60,695 nt of DNA, taken from contig CAKZXZ010000061.1 of assembly GCA_937883775.1 (NCBI GenBank), positions 1 to 60,695 on the forward strand. Reading direction: 5' to 3'. The stretch comes from an uncultured Paracoccaceae bacterium. GTDB lineage: Bacteria; Pseudomonadota; Alphaproteobacteria; Rhodobacterales; Rhodobacteraceae. A model generated the notes under the pieces. That model saw nothing but the letters and a program-made list of their open reading frames with translations. It was not told the DNA's origin and ran no database searches. Made by a program: the position numbers and the translations under genes. Shown piece by piece: positions 1-6,595 of the stretch. Each line of letters opens with the position of its first letter. Positions within the stretch are counted from its first letter, which is position 1.

Positions 1-89
1 GCGCCTGCCTTGAAGCAGCCCGCCTCGTCCCACGCGGCGTTCAGGCGCGCTTCGGCTTCGGCTGCATTGAAGTTCTTTTCCATCGCCAT
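1..89 (-). CDS. valS: Valyl-tRNA synthetase, N-terminal fragment (cut by window edge)
   Basis: Only the first 29 or so codons are in the window, read leftwards from an ATG at 89 (a second in-frame ATG is at 83). The translation begins MAMEKNFNAAEAEARLNAAW, which matches the N-terminus of alphaproteobacterial ValRS, an enzyme that charges tRNA-Val in the cytoplasm. The catalytic and editing domains lie outside the window. It is divergent from the molybdenum hydroxylase gene starting at 210. The call rests on a short stretch, so it is likely rather than certain. Confidence 0.7.
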   Translation of the reverse strand, partial: MAMEKNFNAAEAEARLNAAWDEAGCFKAG

Positions 90-209
90 CGGTCTGATCC
101 TGTTGATCTGCGTTCACCGTCAGATAACGGGAAGCCACGCGAAGGGAAAGGGGTGGACGGTCGGGCGCGGCCCGCTACTGTTCCGGGATAGCAAGCGAGG
201 GCGCGCCAG

Positions 210-2507
210 ATGGAAAAATTCGGGAAAAGTCAGCCGGTCAAACGGGTTGAGGATGTGCGGTTTTTAACAGGCACCGGGCGGTATGTGGACGACATTGCGC
301 CTGACGGGGCGCTGCACGGGTATGTGCTGCGCGCGTCTGTGGCACATGGCGAGATTGCGGTGCTGGGTGTGGGGGCCGCGCGGGAGGCGGACGGCGTGCA
401 TCTGGTTGTAACGGTAGACGATCTGGAAGCCGCGGGCGTGACGCTGGCAATGGGCGCGACGGTTTTGACGAACCGCGATGGCAGCAAGGCAGCGGCGCCG
501 TTGCGGCCCCTTTTGGCCAAGGGGCGCGTGCGCTTTGTGGGCGAGCCGATTGCGATGATCTTTGCGGACACTCTGGCGCAAGCCAAGGATGCCGCTGAGC
601 TGATCGAGTTGGAGATCGACGATCTGGATGTGCATGTCACGCCCGAACCCGGCGGTCCGGTGATCCATCCCGAAGCGCCCGAAAACGTGGCGTTTGACTG
701 GGGGATTGGCGACGAGGCGGCGACTGAGGCCGCTTTCAAGACGGCGGCCCACGTGGTCGAGGTCGAAATCGATGACAACCGGATCATCTGCAACTCGATG
801 GAGCCGCGCGGCTGTTTTGCCGAGATGGAAGGCGACCGGCTGCATTTCTGCGTGAACGGGCAGGGCGTTTGGGGGCAGAAACGGCAGCTTGTGGCGATGC
901 TGGGGCTGGATGAAGAGAACGTGCGTGTCACGAACCCCGATGTGGGCGGCGGTTTCGGGATGAAGGCGATGACCTATCCCGAATATTTCGTCACCGCTCA
1001 TGCGACCCGTGTTTTGGGTCGTCCGTGTCGCTGGATGTCAGAGCGGACGGAGGCGATGCTGAGCGATAATGCAGGGCGCGATCTGGTCACGACTGTGGGT
1101 CTGGCGTTTGATGCAGATCACCGGATTACGGGCTACCGCGTTGATTCCGTCTGTAATCTTGGGGCTTACAATTCGCAGTTTGGACAGCCGATCCAGACGG
1201 ATCTTTTCTCGAAAGTTTTGACGGGCTGCTATGATATTCCCACCGCTTGGCTGGGCGTTAAAGGCATCTACACCAACACCACGCAGGTCGACGCCTATCG
1301 CGGGGCCGGGCGGCCCGAGGCGATTTTCGCGTTAGAGCGGGCGATGGATTACGCGGCCCGCGAACTTGGCGTCGATGCCTGGGAGTTGCGGCGCAAGAAT
1401 TTTATCCGCTCGGCGCAGATGCCCTATACCAGTCCGACCAACGTCACCTATGACGTGGGCGATTTTCACAAAGTTTTGGGACGGGTCGAAGCGGAAGCGG
1501 ACCGGAACGGGTTCGCGGTACGCAAGGCGACGTCGAAAGCACAAGGCAAGCTGCGCGGGCAGGGGCTTTGCTATTATATCGAAAGCATTCTGGGTGATCC
1601 GTCTGAGGGTGCAAAGGTTGTGTTCAACGAGGATGGCACCGTTTCGATCTATGTGGGCACACAGTCGAACGGGCAGGGCCACGAGACGGTTTATGCCCAG
1701 TTCCTGAGCGATCAGACCGGCATTCCGGCCGAGAATATTACTGTCATTCAAGGCGATAGTGATCTAATTGCGCAAGGCGGTGGAACGGGCGGGTCCCGTT
1801 CGGTTACCGTGCAAAACAACGCCACGCTGGTCACGGTGGACACAATGATCGCCGCTTTTACGCCCTTTCTTGCGGATGAGTTGGGCATCGATGCAGCGCA
1901 TATTAGTTTCGATCACGAGACATTTCGCATCGAAGGGTCAAATCTTACCCCGACCGTATTGGAGCTCGCCGACATGGCCCGCGCCGCGGGGCGTGTCGAT
2001 CTGCTGACCCATCAGGCGCGCGCCACGCTTGAGGCACGCAGCTTTCCCAATGGGGCCCATGTCGCCGAGATCGAGATTGATCCCGACACTGGCGTCGTCG
2101 AGGTTGTTAAGTACACCGTTACGGATGATTTCGGAAATCTTATCAATCCGATGCTAGCAGAAGGTCAGGTGCATGGCGGTGTCGTGCAAGGGATCGGTCA
2201 GGCTGTCACGGAACGCGTGGTCTATGACGAGGATGGACAATTGCTCACAGCAAGTTTCATGGACTACGGCATGCCCCGCGCAGATGATTGCCCCATGATA
2301 GCGTTTTACTCTGAGCCTGTGCCGTCGACGAACAACCAGATGGGTATGAAAGGCTGTGGCGAGGCGGGCACGATCGGTGCATTGGCCGCCGTCGCGAACG
2401 CCGTTCTTGATGCGGTCTGGGATGAAGGGATCCACAAGATCGATATGCCCTTTACCCCACAGCGGGTTTGGGCGCATCTGCAAGAGAGACCCCTTGCGGC
2501 TGAGTAA
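210..2507 (+). CDS. Xanthine dehydrogenase/CO dehydrogenase-type molybdopterin-binding large subunit (form II CoxL-like)
   Basis: This 765-residue protein is a complete large subunit of the molybdenum hydroxylase family. The N-terminus (RVEDVRFLTGTGRYVDDI) is the usual start of CoxL-type subunits, and the active-site loop reads AYRGAGR at residues 362-368. That is the signature of form II (putative) CO dehydrogenases and related hydroxylases, not the form I AYXCSFR loop that marks true CO oxidisers. Such enzymes oxidise a small aldehyde, purine, carbon monoxide-like or aromatic substrate using the Mo cofactor and water. The partner FAD (CoxM) and 2Fe-2S (CoxS) subunits are not adjacent, although the electron path requires them, so they must be encoded elsewhere or the protein works differently. 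A coxG-like gene lies 27 kb away at 29461-29925. The substrate cannot be deduced. Confidence 0.9.
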   Translation: MEKFGKSQPVKRVEDVRFLTGTGRYVDDIAPDGALHGYVLRASVAHGEIAVLGVGAAREADGVHLVVTVDDLEAAGVTLAMGATVLTNRDGSKAAAPLRPLLAKGRVRFVGEPIAMIFADTLAQAKDAAELIELEIDDLDVHVTPEPGGPVIHPEAPENVAFDWGIGDEAATEAAFKTAAHVVEVEIDDNRIICNSMEPRGCFAEMEGDRLHFCVNGQGVWGQKRQLVAMLGLDEENVRVTNPDVGGGFGMKAMTYPEYFVTAHATRVLGRPCRWMSERTEAMLSDNAGRDLVTTVGLAFDADHRITGYRVDSVCNLGAYNSQFGQPIQTDLFSKVLTGCYDIPTAWLGVKGIYTNTTQVDAYRGAGRPEAIFALERAMDYAARELGVDAWELRRKNFIRSAQMPYTSPTNVTYDVGDFHKVLGRVEAEADRNGFAVRKATSKAQGKLRGQGLCYYIESILGDPSEGAKVVFNEDGTVSIYVGTQSNGQGHETVYAQFLSDQTGIPAENITVIQGDSDLIAQGGGTGGSRSVTVQNNATLVTVDTMIAAFTPFLADELGIDAAHISFDHETFRIEGSNLTPTVLELADMARAAGRVDLLTHQARATLEARSFPNGAHVAEIEIDPDTGVVEVVKYTVTDDFGNLINPMLAEGQVHGGVVQGIGQAVTERVVYDEDGQLLTASFMDYGMPRADDCPMIAFYSEPVPSTNNQMGMKGCGEAGTIGALAAVANAVLDAVWDEGIHKIDMPFTPQRVWAHLQERPLAAE

Positions 2508-3558
2508 ACGCCTTTTCACCCGTCTGGGCGCGTTGATCGGGCGGGCGCGGCGATGGACACAATCGCCCAGTGTTCCTGTCCGCGGCCCGCTGACCCATAT
2601 CATCATTCTGGATGGCACGATGTCTTCGCTGAGCCCCGGATCGGAAACGAATGCCGGGCGCGCGCTGAAACTTCTGCAAGAGGCGGACCCGGCGCAGGTT
2701 TCACTATTTTACGAGGCTGGCATTCAGTGGTCGGACTGGAAGGCGGCGATGAATGTCATGACTGGACGCGGTATTAATCGCCAGATCAGAAGGGCTTACG
2801 GATTTCTCGCCTCGCGGTATCGATCGGGCGATACGGTTATCCTGATGGGCTATTCGCGCGGCGCGTATGCTGTTCGCTCTCTTGCTGGTGTGATTGATCG
2901 CGTTGGTCTGCTGACGCCAGAACATGCGACGGTGCGCAATATCCGGCAGGTGTACCGGCACTATCAGGACACGCCCGAAAGCGATGCTGCGGCCGTTTTC
3001 GCCAAAACCTACTGTCATGCCACCGTCAAGATCGAGGCCGTGGCCGTCTGGGACACCGTCAAGGCGCTTGGTCTGCGGTTGCCGGTTCTGTGGCGCTGGG
3101 CCGATGTGCGGCATGCGTTTCATAATCATGCGCTGGGTCCGTCGGTGCAAAACGGGTTTCACGCCCTTGCCTTGGATGAAACGCGCCTGGCCTATGCGCC
3201 CGTGATGTGGAAATGCCCCAGCGGTTGGTCTGGCCGGATGGAGCAGATGTGGTTTCGGGGCAGTCATGGCGATATTGGCGGCCAGTTAAATGGCTTTGAT
3301 GCGGCCCGGCCTTTGGCCAACATCCCCTTCACATGGTTAATGGAAAAGGTTGAAATGTGTGGCGCACCCTTGCCTGACGGCTGGCGCGCGCGTTTCGTGC
3401 AGGACGCAAATGCGCCGTCTGTCGGCAATTGGCGCGGCTTTGGCAAACTGTTCTGGTCGCGGCGCAAACGTCTTGTGGGCGCCTGCACGACCGAGGCGGT
3501 CCACAGCTCAGTTCCCCTAAGCCATCGCAGCGCAGATTTGCAGCCTACGGTGTCATGA
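2494..3558 (+). CDS. DUF2235 alpha/beta hydrolase (Tle1-like phospholipase fold)
   Basis: A 354-residue protein of the DUF2235 family, which includes the Tle1 phospholipase effectors. The catalytic triad is visible: nucleophile Ser121 in GYSRGAY, Asp187 in VWDTVKALG and His258 in GSHGDIGG. I place the start at the TTG at 2494, preceded by AAGAGAG; the frame stays open further upstream inside the previous gene, but those codons are out of frame with it. The start overlaps the end of the CoxL-like gene by 14 bases, suggesting translational coupling. No type VI secretion genes, immunity gene or signal peptide are seen, so a cytoplasmic housekeeping hydrolase is as likely as an effector. The 3' end overlaps the convergent thioesterase gene by 14 bases. 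Confidence 0.75.
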   Translation: MRLSKRLFTRLGALIGRARRWTQSPSVPVRGPLTHIIILDGTMSSLSPGSETNAGRALKLLQEADPAQVSLFYEAGIQWSDWKAAMNVMTGRGINRQIRRAYGFLASRYRSGDTVILMGYSRGAYAVRSLAGVIDRVGLLTPEHATVRNIRQVYRHYQDTPESDAAAVFAKTYCHATVKIEAVAVWDTVKALGLRLPVLWRWADVRHAFHNHALGPSVQNGFHALALDETRLAYAPVMWKCPSGWSGRMEQMWFRGSHGDIGGQLNGFDAARPLANIPFTWLMEKVEMCGAPLPDGWRARFVQDANAPSVGNWRGFGKLFWSRRKRLVGACTTEAVHSSVPLSHRSADLQPTVS

Positions 3559-4021
3559 TAAGGCAGGTCGTCGTGCCCGTCGCATAAAGCCTGTCATCCG
3601 CGATGCCGCGGATCTCGCCATGGGCGACGCTGGTCGAACGGCCTGCATGATCGGTCTGCCCGATAGCGGCAATCTGGGTGTCCAGCGGGATCGCTCGGGT
3701 GATATTCACTTTATATTCCAACGTCGTATAGAAACGGCCCTTGGGCACTTTCGTCATGACCGCGCAGGCCATGCAACTGTCAAGAAGCGTGCCGTACCAA
3801 CCCCCATGCACCCCGCCCATCGGGTTTGTGTGGGCGAAGCCGGGGGCGCCATGAAACACGACGCGACCATCTTCAACGCTGTGCAACTTGTAGTTCAGAC
3901 CCACGGAAATGGGCGGGCGGGGCAGGGTGCCGTTCAGGACGGCTTGCATGAATTCCAGCCCTGAAAGGGACAAAAGCAGGTCCTGGTTTGGCAGGTCATC
4001 CGGGCTTTGTGCATTCAACAT
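3545..4021 (-). CDS. PaaI-family hotdog thioesterase
   Basis: A 158-residue single hotdog-fold protein. The diagnostic NPMGGVHGGWYGTLLDSCM segment (about residues 66-84) carries the HGG motif of the PaaI/YbgC-like acyl-CoA thioesterases, and the C-terminal half has the expected YKVNITRAI strand. It probably hydrolyses an acyl- or aryl-CoA in the cytoplasm; the substrate is unknown. It lies 52 bases downstream of metF on the same strand, so it may be co-transcribed, but no functional link to folate is known. Confidence 0.85.
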   Translation of the reverse strand: MLNAQSPDDLPNQDLLLSLSGLEFMQAVLNGTLPRPPISVGLNYKLHSVEDGRVVFHGAPGFAHTNPMGGVHGGWYGTLLDSCMACAVMTKVPKGRFYTTLEYKVNITRAIPLDTQIAAIGQTDHAGRSTSVAHGEIRGIADDRLYATGTTTCLIMTP

Positions 4022-4073
4022 CGGCGTCTCCCTTTTGAAGACGCTAGCGGGCTATCTTGAGCGTGAAAAGTGG

Positions 4074-4940
4074 TTAAGCCACATCCTTGAGATCAAGTTT
4101 CGGCGTCACGCCAAGCGCGTGGCAGACATCGCGGGTCAGCTCGGGCTTGTTGAGCGTGTAAAAGTGCAGATTTTCAACGCCGCCTTCCAGCAAATCCGTG
4201 CAAAGTTCGGAACACAGGGCCGTGGCCAGCAGATCTTCACGACTGTCGCGCTGGGCCGCTGCGAACGCTTCGTCCAACCATGCGGGGATGGCGGTGCCGC
4301 AGGCGGCCGCGAATTTGCGCACGCCGGACCAGTTTTCAATCGGTAGAATGCCCGGGATAATTGGCGCGGTGATCCCGGCCTTGTCGCAGGCGTCACGGAA
4401 TCGGAAAAACGTCTCCGCCTCGAAGAAAAACTGCGTGATCGCCGATTGTGCGCCAGCATCGAGCTTGCGTTTGAGCCAGTCCACATCGGCTTGCGCGCTG
4501 GCCGCTTCGGGGTGCGCTTCAGGGTAGGCGCCAACGCGGATGGTGAATGTGCCCGTTTTCGCCAGCGCTTCGATCAATTCGCAGCTGTCGGCAAATCCGT
4601 CGGGATGTGCAGCGAAGCGCCCAGTATTTTTTGGCGCATCACCGCGCAATGCCACAATTTCGGTGACGCCAGCATCAGCGTATTGTCTAGCGATTTCAAG
4701 TGTTTCGGCCTTGGTGGCGTCCACGCAGGTCAGATGTGCGGCGACGTTCAGACCGCTGGTTTTATGGATCGTTTCCACCGCTTCGTGGGTCAGCGTCCGG
4801 GTCGTTCCGCCAGCGCCATAGGTAACCGACACGAAGGTCGGCTCAAGCGGGCTGAGCGTTTGCACGGTCTCCCAAAGTCGAAATGAGGCCTCCAGCGACT
4901 TGGGCGGAAAGAATTCAAACGACACATTTGGGCGGATCAT
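4074..4940 (-). CDS. metF: Methylenetetrahydrofolate reductase
   Basis: A 288-residue TIM-barrel flavoprotein that reduces 5,10-methylene-THF to 5-methyl-THF, the methyl donor for methionine synthesis. Family motifs are clear: FEFFPPKS near the N-terminus (with the catalytic Glu), SVTYGAGGTTR, and VALRGD around residue 100. The length is normal for the bacterial enzyme. It is divergent from metR, and the 117-base gap holds a perfect MetR-type box. It sits beside genes for enzymes that make 5,10-methylene-THF from N-methylglycines, so its substrate may come partly from them (inference). Confidence 0.96.
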   Translation of the reverse strand: MIRPNVSFEFFPPKSLEASFRLWETVQTLSPLEPTFVSVTYGAGGTTRTLTHEAVETIHKTSGLNVAAHLTCVDATKAETLEIARQYADAGVTEIVALRGDAPKNTGRFAAHPDGFADSCELIEALAKTGTFTIRVGAYPEAHPEAASAQADVDWLKRKLDAGAQSAITQFFFEAETFFRFRDACDKAGITAPIIPGILPIENWSGVRKFAAACGTAIPAWLDEAFAAAQRDSREDLLATALCSELCTDLLEGGVENLHFYTLNKPELTRDVCHALGVTPKLDLKDVA

Positions 4941-5012
4941 GGTGCAAACTTTCGTTTTTCGGAGTGTGACGGCATTTTTCGGGCTGGAGATGTTGTCTCA
5001 CAGGGCTGTTCG

Positions 5013-5025
5013 TGAAACAATTTCA
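5013..5025. promoter_or_regulatory. MetR binding box in the metF-metR intergenic region
   Basis: The 13-mer TGAAACAATTTCA fits the established enterobacterial MetR consensus TGAA-N5-TTCA exactly. It lies 72 bases before the metF start codon and 32 bases before the metR ATG at 5058, a suitable place to control both divergent genes. In the known system MetR uses homocysteine as co-effector. Confidence 0.75.
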
Positions 5026-5057
5026 TAACTCTCATCACGATCATGAGCCTAGTTCAT

Positions 5058-5963
5058 ATGAATATCGAATTTCGTCACCTCCGCACCGTCAAGGCCATCC
5101 ATGAGGCAGGCGGGTTGGCCCGGGCTGCGGATGTTTTGAACATCACCCAATCGGCGCTGAGCCATCAGATCAAAGGGCTGGAAGATCAGACCGGGGTTGA
5201 GCTGTTTATTCGACGCTCCAAGCCGTTGAAGCTGTCTGCCGCCGGGATGAAATTACTTGAACTGGCCGAAACAGTTTTGCCGCAAGTCGCTGCTTTGGAA
5301 GCAGATTTTGAAGGGGTTCAGGATGGTAAGTCCGGCCGTTTGCATATTGCGATCGAATGCCATGCCTGTTTCGAGTGGCTGTTTCCCGTGCTTGAAGAGT
5401 TCCGAAAAGGCTGGCCGGATGTGGATGTCGATATTCGGCCTGGCCTGGCGTTTGATGCGTTGCCTGCGCTGCAAAAAGAGGGGGTCGATCTGGTGGTTTC
5501 GTCTGATCCTGAAACGCTGCCAAACGTCGATTTCACACCACTTTTCGACTATGAGCCGGTTTTTGTCGCCTCTGCCAAGCATCCCTTGGCCAATAAAACC
5601 TTCATCAACGCCGAGGATTTTCGAGGGCAAACCCTGATTACCTACCCTGTTGAACGGGCGCGGTTGGACGTGTTCAGCCAACTTCTGACCCCGGCCAAGG
5701 TCGAGCCGGCGTCGGTTCGGCAGGTCGAACTCACCGCCGTGATCTTGCTGTTGGTTGCATCGAATCGCGGTGTGTCTGTTCTGCCGGATTGGGTCGTTCG
5801 CGAGGTAAAATACAATTCCGATTATGTGACCCGCCCGATCACTGAAACAGGGTTAACGCGGCGGCTGTATGCGGCGACCCGCGCAGACGATACGATGAAG
5901 CCGTATATGGCCCATCTTTTGCGCCTCGCACGGACGATTCCGATGAAAATGCAGCGTGACTAG
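5058..5963 (+). CDS. metR: LysR-family activator of methionine biosynthesis
   Basis: A LysR-type regulator of 301 residues from the ATG at 5058; an in-frame ATG at 5043 would add five residues, but the shorter form aligns better with known MetR N-termini. The HTH is at about residues 15-45 (AADVLNITQSALSHQIKGL). The effector domain carries MetR-specific stretches: RLHIAIECHACFEWLFPVLE, LFDYEPVFVASAKHPLA and YPVERARLDVF, which are close to E. coli MetR. It is divergent from metF with a MetR box between them. It is followed 78 bases later by the cupin regulator, whose promoter has related half-sites. Confidence 0.92.
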   Translation: MNIEFRHLRTVKAIHEAGGLARAADVLNITQSALSHQIKGLEDQTGVELFIRRSKPLKLSAAGMKLLELAETVLPQVAALEADFEGVQDGKSGRLHIAIECHACFEWLFPVLEEFRKGWPDVDVDIRPGLAFDALPALQKEGVDLVVSSDPETLPNVDFTPLFDYEPVFVASAKHPLANKTFINAEDFRGQTLITYPVERARLDVFSQLLTPAKVEPASVRQVELTAVILLLVASNRGVSVLPDWVVREVKYNSDYVTRPITETGLTRRLYAATRADDTMKPYMAHLLRLARTIPMKMQRD

Positions 5964-5982
5964 GCATAACACAGAAAATTTC

Positions 5983-6031
5983 TTGACTCGTTCGTGAAAA
6001 ATGGTGTGAAAATTTCATAGTCTTTTTCACG
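5983..6031 (+). promoter_or_regulatory. Nested inverted-repeat operator upstream of the cupin-HTH regulator gene
   Basis: An outer perfect 9-bp inverted repeat, CGTGAAAAA (5993-6001) and TTTTTCACG (6023-6031), encloses an inner dyad TGAAAATTTCA (6007-6017). This gives four GTGAAA-type half-sites about one helical turn apart: 5995, 6006, then reversed at 6013 and 6025. A possible -35 hexamer TTGACT is at 5983-5988. The inner TGAAA..ATTTCATA resembles the MetR box at 5013 but with a 3-bp spacer. It may bind the encoded HTH protein (autoregulation), MetR, or both. Confidence 0.6.
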
Positions 6032-6041
6032 GAAGAGCCCC

Positions 6042-6584
6042 ATGACAACAACATCCTTAGGTGCTGATCTGCGCGCGTTGCGAAAGTCGCGTCGGATGAC
6101 GCTGCAATCTTTGGCGGATGATCTGGGCAAGTCAGTCGGTTGGCTCAGCCAGATTGAACGGGATTTATCAACGCCTGATCCAAGCGATCTTGCGGCTATG
6201 GCGGACGCGCTTGATGTGTCCGAAGGCCTGTTGACGACCCGTCCGGGCGAAGACGGTATTGTCGTCCGGGCCAACGCGCGGCGGCCCATCGGCACCCGCG
6301 TATCGGGGTTAACAGAACAGCTTTTGTCCCCCGATCTGACGGATGATTTTCAAGCCGTGCATTCGGTTTTCGAGCCTGGCGCCGCGCGTGAAGACAGTGT
6401 GCGCCGCGGCACTCAGGAACTTGCCTATCTTGTCACTGGTCAGCTTGATGTTTGGCTTGACGGTGAGAAGTTCACTCTTGCGCAGGGCGATAGTTTTCGC
6501 ATGCGCGGCCAGCGGTTTCGCTGGGCCAATCCTTATTCACACCCCGCCGTCGCGATCTGGATCATCGCGCCGCCCGTCTATTGA
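6042..6584 (+). CDS. XRE-family regulator with C-terminal cupin domain
   Basis: A 180-residue two-domain regulator. Residues 8-62 form an XRE helix-turn-helix (LRKSRRMTLQSLADDLGKSV, then WLSQIERDLSTP), and about residues 100-178 form a small cupin (FEPGAAREDSVRRGTQELAY followed by GDSFRMRG). Proteins of this layout usually sense a small metabolite in the cupin pocket and control the adjacent catabolic gene. The stop codon is 11 bases before the start of the FAD-GcvT dehydrogenase gene, so they are probably one operon. The likely effector is a methylated glycine or a related compound, by context only. Confidence 0.88.
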   Translation: MTTTSLGADLRALRKSRRMTLQSLADDLGKSVGWLSQIERDLSTPDPSDLAAMADALDVSEGLLTTRPGEDGIVVRANARRPIGTRVSGLTEQLLSPDLTDDFQAVHSVFEPGAAREDSVRRGTQELAYLVTGQLDVWLDGEKFTLAQGDSFRMRGQRFRWANPYSHPAVAIWIIAPPVY

Positions 6585-6595
6585 AAGGTTCTGCT

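Noticed and set aside
2494-3558. Type VI secretion phospholipase effector
   Set aside because: The DUF2235 fold fits, but no vgrG, PAAR, hcp or immunity gene is near, so the effector role is not supported.
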